This document shows positions 6,550 through 12,130 of a stretch of DNA of 12,130 bases, one piece after another. The stretch's first letter is position 1, and the number at the start of each line of letters is the position of its first letter. The stretch is from JAYEJW01 sp034716535 (GTDB taxonomy: Bacteria > Pseudomonadota > Gammaproteobacteria > Chromatiales > Chromatiaceae): NCBI GenBank assembly GCA_034716535.1, contig JAYEJW010000258.1, positions 1 through 12,130 of the forward strand, given 5' to 3'. A model generated the notes under the pieces. The model was not told where the DNA came from. It saw nothing but the letters and a program-made list of their open reading frames with translations, and did not search any database. The position numbers were made by a program, and so were the translations under genes.

Positions 6550-6710
6550 GCTCAGCTGACCTGTTCGAGGCCAACCGGGTCTGTAGGTCGGGTTAGGCGC
6601 GCTCGGAATGGCCTGACGTTTTCCTACAATGCCTCGCGCGCGCCGTAACCCGACGCGTTCCACAGACGTCGGGTTACGCTTCGCTAACCCGACCTACGGG
6701 TCAGCTGAGC
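6550..6710. repeat. 161-bp nested palindromic (MITE/BIME-like) element
   Basis: The ends GCTCAGCTGACC (6550-6561) and GGTCAGCTGAGC (6699-6710) are perfect 12-bp inverted repeats. Inside them are a perfect 14-bp pair, GTAGGTCGGGTTAG (6583-6596) / CTAACCCGACCTAC (6684-6697), and two alternative hairpins: GTAACCCGACG (6645-6655) / CGTCGGGTTAC (6667-6677), and GTCGGGTTA (6668-6676) / TAACCCGAC (6685-6693). The GTCGGGTTACGCTTCGCTAA core is a form often seen repeated in gammaproteobacterial genomes. No open frame is inside, so it is non-autonomous if mobile. It separates the convergent genes ending at 6522 and 6896, where it may act as a two-way transcript end. Confidence 0.75.
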
Positions 6711-6795
6711 TTCGACACTAACGCACATGGCGGTGCGCCACCAGCGGAGGATGAAAGTGAGGTATCGCAGAGCCGCAGCTCCGCCCCTCACCCGG

Positions 6796-6839
6796 CCCTC
6801 TCCCCCCGGGGAGAGGGAGATAAGGAGCGCCTTCGGCGC
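6796..6839. repeat. CCCTCTCCCC...GGGGAGAGGG palindrome followed by a GCGCC hairpin
   Basis: CCCTCTCCCC (6796-6805) and GGGGAGAGGG (6808-6817) form a perfect 10-bp dyad. GCGCC TTC GGCGC follows at 6827-6839. The first dyad, preceded by CCCTCACCCGG, matches a short repeat type common in gammaproteobacterial intergenic DNA. There is no T-tract, so it is not a classical terminator. The rest of 6711-6895 holds nothing else that I can support. Confidence 0.6.
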
Positions 6840-6895
6840 GTACTTTCACGGTAGTCACCGAAGAAGATGTTGATTCGTTCGGCGTTCGGAAATTG

Positions 6896-7417
6896 CTAGA
6901 TATAGAGGCGACGCAGCTCCTGGTGGATGTCGCTCAGCTCCCAGATACGCTCGAACCCCTCACCCAGGCGCCGGACGTGGAGCGGGGCGTTAAAGTTCGC
7001 CGTGCCCTCGTAGACGGCCGATAACCGGCGCTGAACGTAGCCCCGGTCATCGGCGAGCAGATAGGCCTTGGTCCGGTCCTGAAACTCCTTTGGGATGCGG
7101 CGGATGTGGATACGGGACGTGAGACCCCGAGCCAGCTCGATCAGGCGGTGGCCGTTGTACACCGCCGGCGCCGCGTCAGCCAGCAGAATGCGCACCGGGA
7201 CATGGACGTCTTGCAGCGCGAGGTTACGGATGGCGTCCAGAACCTCGATGCGGTCGTAGAGGGGTGCGTCCAGATCCTGGCTGAAAATACGAAGCTTGCG
7301 CTTGGCCTGCCGGGTCATGCGGGCAACCGCGTCGCCCAGGGAGGCTTGATCCGAGAGGGTGACTGCACCGGTTGTTTCCCCGAGAACGGGTTCCCATCGA
7401 CTCGGCGCCGGGCTCAT
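6896..7417 (-). CDS. Small conserved protein, DUF7931-like
   Basis: This 173-residue soluble protein resembles the domain (recently named DUF7931) that follows or is fused to a GNAT acetyltransferase in some gammaproteobacteria; I assign this from memory of the pattern, not from a search. Visible landmarks are RKLRIFSQDLDAPLYDRIEV near residues 40-59, a PVRILLADAAP strand-like segment, and GYVQRRLSAVYEGTANFNAP. The alternation of short beta-strand segments with polar loops is reminiscent of phospholipase-D-like folds, but no HKD motif is present, so catalysis of that type is unlikely. The start ATG at 7417 overlaps the GNAT stop (ATGA), implying translational coupling and a shared role. A longer in-frame extension up to 7735 is only the shadow of the GNAT gene. 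Function unknown. Confidence 0.75.
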   Translation of the reverse strand: MSPAPSRWEPVLGETTGAVTLSDQASLGDAVARMTRQAKRKLRIFSQDLDAPLYDRIEVLDAIRNLALQDVHVPVRILLADAAPAVYNGHRLIELARGLTSRIHIRRIPKEFQDRTKAYLLADDRGYVQRRLSAVYEGTANFNAPLHVRRLGEGFERIWELSDIHQELRRLYI

Positions 7418-7875
7418 GTACGGTCGCCGAGGATCATCTTGCGGTGCGGAATGCCGGCCTCCTCGAACTCCTCGCCCACGGGGACGAACCCCATTCGGCG
7501 GTAGAAGGGCAGGGCCGAGGTCTGGGCATTGAGGAATGGCTGGGGAACGGCACGCTGTTGCGCGATCTCCAGTATCCCGCGCAGCAGGGCGCGGCCGACG
7601 CCGCGGTTGCGCCAGTCGGGTAGGACGGCCATGCGCCCGATTTGCCCGGTGTCCAGCAGCCGGGCCGTGCCGATCGGCCGGGACACGGCGTCGACGGCGA
7701 GAAGGTGCACGGCGCGAGCGTCCTCTCGATCCCACTCCAGGCTTTCGGGTACCCCCTGCTCCTCGACGAAGACGCGGATCCTCACACCGCTCAGGGCGTC
7801 GCGGTCGCGGTCCCAGCTCGCGAGGCGCACGAAAAAGCCGGACTCGTCAGGACGCGAGCTCATAATGGCCGTCAT
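7414..7875 (-). CDS. GNAT family N-acetyltransferase
   Basis: This 153-residue protein transfers an acetyl group from acetyl-CoA to an unidentified amine. The GNAT core shows FVEEQGVPESLEWDREDA (36-53), the central strand IGRMAVLPDWRNRGVG and the acetyl-CoA pyrophosphate loop R-N-R-G-V-G-R-A (89-96), then ALPFYRRMGFVPVGEEF, which fits beta-6/beta-7 of the fold. The EEQGVP motif is typical of the ElaA/YjcF-like group. The start overlaps the 3' end of roxA by 29 bp if ATG 7875 is used, or 17 bp if ATG 7863 is used; neither has a clear ribosome site, as expected for coupling. The partner at 6896-7417 begins at its stop codon. Confidence 0.88.
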   Translation of the reverse strand: MTAIMSSRPDESGFFVRLASWDRDRDALSGVRIRVFVEEQGVPESLEWDREDARAVHLLAVDAVSRPIGTARLLDTGQIGRMAVLPDWRNRGVGRALLRGILEIAQQRAVPQPFLNAQTSALPFYRRMGFVPVGEEFEEAGIPHRKMILGDRT

Positions 7876-9022
7876 TGTAGAGCCGGCACAACAGGTCGAG
7901 GCAGTCCGGCCTGTCGAGCCATTGCGCGAGGTCGGCGAAGTGCAGATGGCGCTCCCGCGTCAGCAGCGACAAAAAGCCGGTCTGGTCGGATCTGAGTGGG
8001 TAGGCCTCGCCATTGGCGAACAGGAGATCCTGGCCGTCCTCTCCGCGGCAGAAGGCCATGCGGCTGAAGCCGTGGCGCTCAAGAACCCCGCGGCGCTCGA
8101 GCTCGGCGCGGAAGGCAACCGGATCTAGAGGGGCGTCGGTGGGGAAGACCTGCAGATGCTCCTTCGGCTCGGTGACGAAGCGGCCGAACCAGTCCCTAAA
8201 CAGCTGGCCGGAGGCGCCGCGAAGACTGTCCTCCAGGACCTGCAGCACAGAATCGAACACCTCCGCTCGGATCTCCCCGCTGTCGTCTACAGGTGTGAGG
8301 TCGCGGTCGCGGAAGCGACCGGCGGGCAGGCGCTGCTCACCGGCGAAGTCGCACCAGGAGGATGCCAGCTCTCGCCAGGTCGCGGCGCGAAATCCCACTG
8401 ACCAGGTCATACAGGGTCCCTCGGCTACGCCCCAGTGTGGGACACCCGGCGGCAGGTAGAGGACGTCCCCCGGCTCCAGGAGGTATTCCTCCGTCGGGTC
8501 GAATCGCTGCAGGATGCGCAGGTCCAGGTCGGGAATGAACGCCTGATCCGATGCCGGCTCGGAAGCGATGAGCCAGCGCCGCCGTCCCCAGGTCTGAACC
8601 AGAAACACGTCGTACTCGTCCACATGGGGACCCACGGATCCCCCGTCCGCGGCATAGCTGACCATGATGTCGTCCACGCGCCAGTCCGGAATAAACCGGA
8701 ATGCCGAGAGCAGGGCCGCCACCTCGGGGACGAGCTTGTCCACGTCCTGGACCAGGAGTGTCCAATGGGTCTCGGGAAAGGCGGCAAAGTCCTCCTCTTC
8801 GAACGGACCGTGACGCACCTCCCAGGGGTAAGCGCCGTCACGCTCTAGCACGAGCCGCGATTCGACCTCCGGGTCGCACGCGAGTCCCGCCAGCTCCTCG
8901 GGGCTAAGAGGGCCTTCGAAGGCCGACAACGCCTGACGTAACAGCAGGGGGTTGCGCTGCCAGTACGCATTCAAAAAGTGGTCCGCGTCGAGGCCGCGCG
9001 GAAAACGCAGGGTGGTGGACAA
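7847..9022 (-). CDS. roxA: Ribosomal protein L16 arginine hydroxylase (JmjC/cupin dioxygenase)
   Basis: RoxA (YcfD in E. coli) is a Fe(II)/2-oxoglutarate oxygenase that hydroxylates an arginine of 50S protein L16. The 391 residues align along their length with the E. coli protein (about 373) as I remember it: WQRNPLLLRQ near the N-terminus, LSPEELAGLACDPEVESRLV, PDWRVDDIMVSYA, then the metal facial triad in GPHVDEYDVFL (H133, D135) and PPGVPHWG (H196). SVGFRAATWRELA and the C-terminal winged-helix-like dimer region follow. The start is a TTG at 9022 with AGGA about 9 bases upstream; no better start lies before the conserved sequence. Only 15 bp separate the start from the MITE-like element at 9038-9276. 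Linkage with purB is common in gammaproteobacteria, but here about 3 kb of other genes lie between them. Confidence 0.93.
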   Translation of the reverse strand: MSTTLRFPRGLDADHFLNAYWQRNPLLLRQALSAFEGPLSPEELAGLACDPEVESRLVLERDGAYPWEVRHGPFEEEDFAAFPETHWTLLVQDVDKLVPEVAALLSAFRFIPDWRVDDIMVSYAADGGSVGPHVDEYDVFLVQTWGRRRWLIASEPASDQAFIPDLDLRILQRFDPTEEYLLEPGDVLYLPPGVPHWGVAEGPCMTWSVGFRAATWRELASSWCDFAGEQRLPAGRFRDRDLTPVDDSGEIRAEVFDSVLQVLEDSLRGASGQLFRDWFGRFVTEPKEHLQVFPTDAPLDPVAFRAELERRGVLERHGFSRMAFCRGEDGQDLLFANGEAYPLRSDQTGFLSLLTRERHLHFADLAQWLDRPDCLDLLCRLYNDGHYELAS

Positions 9023-9037
9023 GCTCGATGGTCCTAA

Positions 9038-9276
9038 AACCTAGAAACGGCAGTTGACCGCTTCACGCGACGATTAAGTGGCTGATGGTGGGGGGAATCG
9101 TGGTGCTGTTGGGCCTCACCTTTTTGGTGAGGACGCTACGTCACCCAGTGCACGCACCGGATGGCACCTGGCTGCGTTACAACTCTTTGCAATAGCTGGC
9201 TATTGCGCCTCGTTGTGCCTTGCCAGGCGTCCCCCCGCACGCACCCTGGCCGGCCTCCAACTACCGTTTCTAGGTT
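9038..9276. mobile_element. 239-bp MITE-like element with near-perfect terminal inverted repeats
   Basis: AACCTAGAAACGGCAGTTG (9038-9056) and CAACTACCGTTTCTAGGTT (9258-9276) are inverted copies matching at 18 of 19 positions. The 239-bp unit has no plausible gene, so it looks like a non-autonomous element. Inside are two perfect hairpins: CCTCACC/GGTGAGG around TTTTT (9114-9132) and GCAATAGC/GCTATTGC around TG (9189-9206). I see no convincing target-site duplication. The element fills almost the whole gap between the transporter stop (9290) and the roxA start (9022), so any roxA-proximal promoter must lie inside it. I do not recognise the transposase family that would move it. Confidence 0.7.
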
Positions 9277-9289
9277 AACGGGTACGATC

Positions 9290-10186
9290 TCAGGATTCTA
9301 GCGCGCGGCCAGCCCTGGCGGTATCCGCCCGCCGTGAGCGACTCGGTCGTCCGCCGGCGAGCAGGCAGGAGGTGAAGATCAGCAGCGAGCCCGCGACCGT
9401 CCACCAGAGCAGTTGCTCGTTCCAGAGCAGCCAGCCATAGGCGGCACCGAAGATCACGGCGAAGTATCCGAAGGCCCCCATGCGGGCGGCAGGGGCCAGG
9501 GAAAGACCCTTGGTCAGACAGAGTTGGCCGATCGTGGCAAAGAGGGCGATGGCGAGCAGCCAACCCAGGGCAGAGATCGAGGGTGTCTGCCAGGACCAAA
9601 TCAGGGGGACGCTGGAGACCAGGGTGGCAGTCAGGGCGAAGTAGAAGACGATGCGCAAAGGAGGCTCAGTGGCTGAAAGCCGGCGTACCGTGACCTTGGC
9701 CACGGCTGCGAACAGTCCGCCGAGCAGGGCGACCAAGGCAACCGGGGACAATCCCTGGAGACCCGGGCGCAGGATAAGCAGCACACCTGCGAAGCCGACG
9801 GCGATGGCCAGCCAGATGCGGCTCGTGAGCTGCTCGCGGAGCCAGAGCAGAGCGACCAACGGAATGAACAGGGGAGCGGTGAGCTTCAACAGCATGGCGT
9901 CCGCGAACGGCATGTGGGCGATGGCGTAGAAAAAGCAGTACATGGCACTGACTCCGGCGATCCCGCGCAACAGGTGCAGGCGAGGGATCGCCGTCTTGAA
10001 ACCGCCGACTCCATCGCGCAACAGCCAGGGAGCGAGGAGGCAGAGACCGAAAAGGTTCCGGAAAAAAACGATGGATTCGTTGGAGAGCTCACCCGCGACG
10101 AAACGGATGCCCACGCCCATGGAGGCGAACATGAGCTCACCCGTAACGATGAACGTGGCGCCGAGCCAAAGATCCTGTCTGCGCAT
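9290..10186 (-). CDS. DMT superfamily (EamA) transporter
   Basis: This 298-residue integral membrane protein has about ten hydrophobic helices arranged as two EamA repeats, the hallmark of drug/metabolite transporters such as RhaT- or YdcZ-like exporters. Landmarks are MFASMGVGIRFVAGELSNE and VFFRNLFGLCLL in the first repeat, ADAMLLKLTAPLFIPLVALL between helices, and GQLCLTKGLSLAPAARMGAF with FAVIFGAAYGWLLWNEQL in the second. The substrate cannot be told from sequence. A basic C-terminal tail (RPSRSRRADTARAGR) is cytoplasmic by the positive-inside rule. ATG 10186 precedes MRRQDLWLGATF; only a weak GAAAG is upstream. The gene lies 13 bp before the MITE-like element and on the same strand as roxA. 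Confidence 0.9.
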   Translation of the reverse strand: MRRQDLWLGATFIVTGELMFASMGVGIRFVAGELSNESIVFFRNLFGLCLLAPWLLRDGVGGFKTAIPRLHLLRGIAGVSAMYCFFYAIAHMPFADAMLLKLTAPLFIPLVALLWLREQLTSRIWLAIAVGFAGVLLILRPGLQGLSPVALVALLGGLFAAVAKVTVRRLSATEPPLRIVFYFALTATLVSSVPLIWSWQTPSISALGWLLAIALFATIGQLCLTKGLSLAPAARMGAFGYFAVIFGAAYGWLLWNEQLLWWTVAGSLLIFTSCLLAGGRPSRSRRADTARAGRALES

Positions 10187-10219
10187 CCGGTCTTTCTACG
10201 CGCTTACTTGTTGCGAGGA

Positions 10220-10256
10220 CAACACAGTATTAAAGTCGTCACGGTGTTGTATACTG
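10220..10256. promoter_or_regulatory. Inverted-repeat region between the divergent DMT and OmpA genes
   Basis: ACAACAC (10220-10226) and GTGTTGT (10244-10250) form a perfect 7-bp dyad, with CAGTAT (10225-10230) and ATACTG (10251-10256) as an overlapping second inverted pair. TATACT at 10250-10255 would also serve as a -10 box. It sits 34-70 bp upstream of the DMT start, a good place for an operator or overlapping promoter. The role is inferred from symmetry and position only. Confidence 0.35.
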
Positions 10257-10335
10257 AAAAAGCAGTAGGCATTTCAAAGCGTTGAAGTTTTCGGCGACGG
10301 AATTCGTTGCAGAATTGTCTGAAAAGGAAAAAAGG

Positions 10336-10366
10336 TTGCACTTTTGCCTGTATTTTAAGCTACAAT
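10336..10366 (+). promoter_or_regulatory. Candidate distal promoter of the first OmpA-like gene
   Basis: TTGCAC (10336-10341) and TACAAT (10361-10366) are close to sigma-70 boxes but are spaced 19 bp apart, longer than the usual 17. The stretch is AT-rich compared with the flanks. It would give a leader of roughly 185 nt to the gene at 10557. The spacing lowers confidence. Confidence 0.35.
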
Positions 10367-10457
10367 AACCGGTGACGGACGATACGTCTCAACACGGCTT
10401 CATGCTGCAGATTCGGCGGGCGCCTGATTGGGCGCGCTTGATTCGGAGAAAAAGGCG

Positions 10458-10488
10458 TTGAATGTCGATGTTGTTTTTCGTCTACAAT
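10458..10488 (+). promoter_or_regulatory. Candidate proximal promoter of the first OmpA-like gene
   Basis: TTGAAT (10458-10463) and TACAAT (10483-10488) again lie 19 bp apart, with the same -10 hexamer and the same spacing as the upstream candidate. A start near 10495 would give a leader of about 60 nt. Nothing else of note is visible in 10257-10556 apart from the ribosome site GAGGAAAG before ATG 10557. Confidence 0.4.
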
Positions 10489-10556
10489 TTGTTTCACTTT
10501 GTGCCGATACGCTGATTCACAACCGCCTTCTTTCAACCCGACAGAGGAAAGATACA

Positions 10557-11141
10557 ATGTTCAAACATCTGAAGACCCTTCGCGCTCTCGGGCGCGCTGC
10601 ACCGGTTGCGCTGACCTTCGCTCTGATGGCCTCGTCCGCGCATGCGATTGAGGAAGAGAGCTACTGGTATGCTTTAGGCGACCCGAGCGTACCTGACGGA
10701 CAGCTCTGGACCACCAGCTACGGCGAGTGCTGGCAGAGCGCCTACCCGGATGGTCCCACCAACCTTCCGCCCTGCGTGAGCGTACCGGAGGAGTTCACCT
10801 TGCGACTGAACTTCGAGTTCGACAAGTACCGCATGGAGAACGTCGTCAACCGGGACGAGGTGGCTCGCCTCGACGAGTACATCGCCGATGTCAAGGCCAC
10901 TCCCGCGGACGAGTACCTGACCGTCGTGGGGCATACCGATGCGAAGGGCTCTTATGAGTACAACGAGGCGCTCGGTATGCGCCGCGCCGACACGGTTCGG
11001 GACTACATGATCCAAGAAGGCCTGTCCGCCGACCGCATCGCTCCCGCCGAGAGCCGCGGCAAGACGGACATGCTTCCCGAGTATGACCAGTTCGCCCTGG
11101 AGCAGCGCCGCTCGGTGATCCATTCGACCACGGATCAGTAA
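10557..11141 (+). CDS. OmpA-domain envelope protein, paralog 1
   Basis: This 194-residue secreted protein has a Sec signal (1-30, ending SSAHA), a short Cys-bearing linker and a C-terminal OmpA/MotB peptidoglycan-binding domain. The linker has SYGECWQS (C58) and TNLPPC (C73), likely a disulfide. The OmpA domain shows LNFEFDKYRM (84-93), VVGHTDAKGS (D128) and EALGMRRADTV, keeping the Asp and Arg that bind diaminopimelate in studied OmpA proteins. The usual ending (DTxEGRAxNRRVEI) is replaced by YDQFALEQRRSVIHSTTDQ, so the last strand and helix have diverged. There is no beta-barrel; it is likely periplasmic, tethered to peptidoglycan. ATG 10557 with GAGGAAAG upstream is preferred to the in-frame start at 10428. 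A strong terminator follows. The next gene is its paralog. Confidence 0.88.
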   Translation: MFKHLKTLRALGRAAPVALTFALMASSAHAIEEESYWYALGDPSVPDGQLWTTSYGECWQSAYPDGPTNLPPCVSVPEEFTLRLNFEFDKYRMENVVNRDEVARLDEYIADVKATPADEYLTVVGHTDAKGSYEYNEALGMRRADTVRDYMIQEGLSADRIAPAESRGKTDMLPEYDQFALEQRRSVIHSTTDQ

Positions 11142-11184
11142 TCGTCCTAGGGCATAGAAAGTCCGCACCGCGCGGGCTCCGGAG

Positions 11185-11221
11185 CGCCGACCACGCATCG
11201 CGTGGTCGGCGTTGTTTATTT
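11185..11221 (+). terminator. Intrinsic terminator after OmpA paralog 1
   Basis: CGCCGACCACGC (11185-11196) and GCGTGGTCGGCG (11200-11211) form a perfect 12-bp GC-rich stem with an ATC loop, followed by a T-rich run TTGTTTATTT. It lies 43 bp after the stop codon and separates the two OmpA paralogs, so the second probably has its own promoter, though I see no convincing one in 11222-11330. Confidence 0.9.
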
Positions 11222-11330
11222 AGCAAAGTTTGCGCCAACCTTAGATTGGCCTTGGGCGGCCCACCTTGATGCCGCTATGTGCCGAAGGGCGCGGTGCCTC
11301 CAGTTTCTAATCTGAAAAGGAAACAAGACC

Positions 11331-11906
11331 ATGTTCAAAGCAAACAAGAGCGTTCGCGCCCTGGGCCTCGTTGCCCCGATGGCGCTGACGATTGCCCTGG
11401 CTGCTCCTGCGGCAAACGCCGAGATGATGGAGCAGTTCTGGTCCACTGCCGATGAGACAGGCTGGGTGACCGGTTACGGCGAGTGCTGGCAGAGCGATGG
11501 GGGCCCTACCGATGTGCCGCCCTGTGCGAAAGAGATCATCGAGAGCTACACGATCGACCTGGACAACGACGAGTTCGATTTTGACAAGGCCGCGTTGAAG
11601 CCCGAGATGGAGGTTGCGCTGGACGACCTTGCGCGTCGGGTGAAAGAAAGCAAGGGCGAGGAGCAGCTGACGATTGTCGGGCACACCGATGGGGTTGGTT
11701 CCCAGGATTACAATCTCGGGCTCGGCCAGCGCCGCGCCGACTCGACCATGGACTACCTGGTCACCGCCGGCGGCCTAAATCCTGCCCGCATCGGGACCGA
11801 GAGCCGTGGTAAGCACGATCCAGTGGCGACCAACGAGACCGACGAAGGCCGCGCCAAGAACCGGCGTGTCGAGGTTCGGGCCGAGGTCTATACTGGGGAA
11901 GGCTGA
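11331..11906 (+). CDS. OmpA-domain envelope protein, paralog 2
   Basis: This 191-residue protein is a paralog of the one at 10557. Its signal (1-30, ending APAANA) is close to that of paralog 1: both run MFK, then RALG, then AP and ALT. The same linker follows, GYGECWQS (C52) and TDVPPC (C65). The OmpA domain has DEFDFDKAALKPEMEVALDD (80-99), IVGHTDGVGSQDYN (D120) and GLGQRRADST, and unlike its neighbour keeps the standard ending ETDEGRAKNRRVEVRAEV (169-186). It should sit in the periplasm bound to peptidoglycan; there is no barrel or lipobox. AAGGAAAC lies about 8 bases before ATG 11331. Intrinsic terminators bound it on both sides, so it is probably transcribed alone. This is the more typical copy, suggesting paralog 1 diverged after duplication. 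Confidence 0.92.
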   Translation: MFKANKSVRALGLVAPMALTIALAAPAANAEMMEQFWSTADETGWVTGYGECWQSDGGPTDVPPCAKEIIESYTIDLDNDEFDFDKAALKPEMEVALDDLARRVKESKGEEQLTIVGHTDGVGSQDYNLGLGQRRADSTMDYLVTAGGLNPARIGTESRGKHDPVATNETDEGRAKNRRVEVRAEVYTGEG

Positions 11907-11930
11907 TCCCGAGCGCTTCGGCGATCGAAG

Positions 11931-11968
11931 AAAGGCCGGCCGCGGATCACCGCGGCCGGCCTTTTTTT
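11931..11968. terminator. Strong, probably bidirectional terminator between OmpA paralog 2 and purB
   Basis: AAAGGCCGGCCGCGG (11931-11945) pairs with CCGCGGCCGGCCTTT (11950-11964) around ATCA, a perfect 15-bp stem. Seven Ts (11962-11968) end the plus strand, and on the minus strand the stem is followed by TTTC. It lies between convergent genes and can serve both. Confidence 0.92.
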
Positions 11969-12006
11969 GTGGGCATGTACGAAGGCAACCACAAAGGGGA
12001 ACGAGG

Positions 12007-12130
12007 TCAGACCGCCTTCGCTTGCGCCGCGGCGTTTCCCAGATAGGTGGCGGGGCCGAGTGTCTTCAGCCGGTTTTTTTCATCCGTGGGGATGTCAAGG
12101 GAGTCGATGAAGCGCTGCAACTCCGCCTGG
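12007..12130 (-). CDS. purB: Adenylosuccinate lyase, C-terminal end
   Basis: The last 40 residues of PurB, which cleaves adenylosuccinate and SAICAR in purine synthesis, enter from the right edge. The visible QAELQRFIDSLDIPTDEKNR and LKTLGPATYLGNAA closely follow the E. coli PurB ending (KQFIDGLALPEEEKARLKAMTPANYIGRA, recalled, shown for comparison in shortened form as FIDGLALPEEEKARLK). The frame ends in TGA at 12007-12009. Only the C-terminus is present, so catalytic residues cannot be seen. purB and roxA are neighbours in many gammaproteobacteria, which supports both calls. Confidence 0.85.
   Translation of the reverse strand, partial: QAELQRFIDSLDIPTDEKNRLKTLGPATYLGNAAAQAKAV

Noticed and set aside
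7418..7735. Longer form of the DUF7931-like protein
   Set aside because: The extension is Arg/Pro/Gly rich and is the out-of-frame reading of the GNAT gene.
8013..8848. Plus-strand open frames opposite roxA
   Set aside because: Antisense shadows of a gene with clear cofactor and metal motifs.
9114..9132. CCTCACC-TTTTT-GGTGAGG as a terminator
   Set aside because: The Ts are in the loop, not after the stem; it is an internal hairpin of the MITE-like element.
1..12130. CRISPR array, tRNA or rRNA genes, phage structural genes
   Set aside because: No regularly spaced direct repeats, no cloverleaf or rRNA sequence, and no phage-type proteins were seen on either strand.

Overview
The window looks like chromosomal DNA of a GC-rich gammaproteobacterium, possibly of the Chromatiales/Ectothiorhodospiraceae type. 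The support is the purB and roxA (ycfD) pair, Gram-negative OmpA-type envelope proteins, a chromosomal-type integron integrase, and several short palindromic repeats of kinds common in gammaproteobacterial genomes. The genus cannot be fixed from the sequence alone.

Layout. (1) 1-1425, minus strand: an integron-integrase gene runs off the left edge (its 3' end, with the catalytic Tyr, is missing). Upstream of it is a SnoaL/NTF2-fold gene carrying one frameshift. No cassette array or clear attC is visible. (2) 1426-1852: non-coding DNA with palindromes and a weak promoter candidate. (3) 1862-4909, plus strand: a compact AmmeMemoRadiSam operon. It encodes a small one-helix membrane protein, the radical-SAM enzyme, a 58-residue Tat-signal protein, and an exported Memo-AMMECR1 fusion; the junctions are ATGA overlaps or near-abutting. 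A lipase-maturation-factor-like membrane protein (5053-6522) follows after 143 bp. (4) 6523-6895: an intergenic region filled with repeats, including a 161-bp nested palindrome with perfect 12-bp ends. (5) 6896-10186, minus strand: DMT/EamA transporter, then a 239-bp MITE-like element, then roxA, a GNAT acetyltransferase and a small DUF7931-like protein; the last three overlap. (6) 10187-11968, plus strand: two tandem paralogous OmpA-domain proteins, each followed by a strong intrinsic terminator. (7) 12007-12130, minus strand: the C-terminal end of purB.

How the parts may work together. The most interesting unit is the AmmeMemoRadiSam operon. Its two small proteins are otherwise unrelated: one has a transmembrane helix and the other a Tat leader. 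Yet both carry nearly the same tail motif, ELSx[RK]EAD[WF]Y[HR]P, on either side of the radical-SAM gene. The Memo-AMMECR1 fusion has an export signal, so it should share the periplasm with both tails. I infer that the tails may be the substrate or docking site of this uncharacterised modification system. Elsewhere, the purB/roxA/GNAT/DUF block looks like an ancestral housekeeping neighbourhood into which the OmpA pair, the DMT gene and the MITE-like element were inserted.
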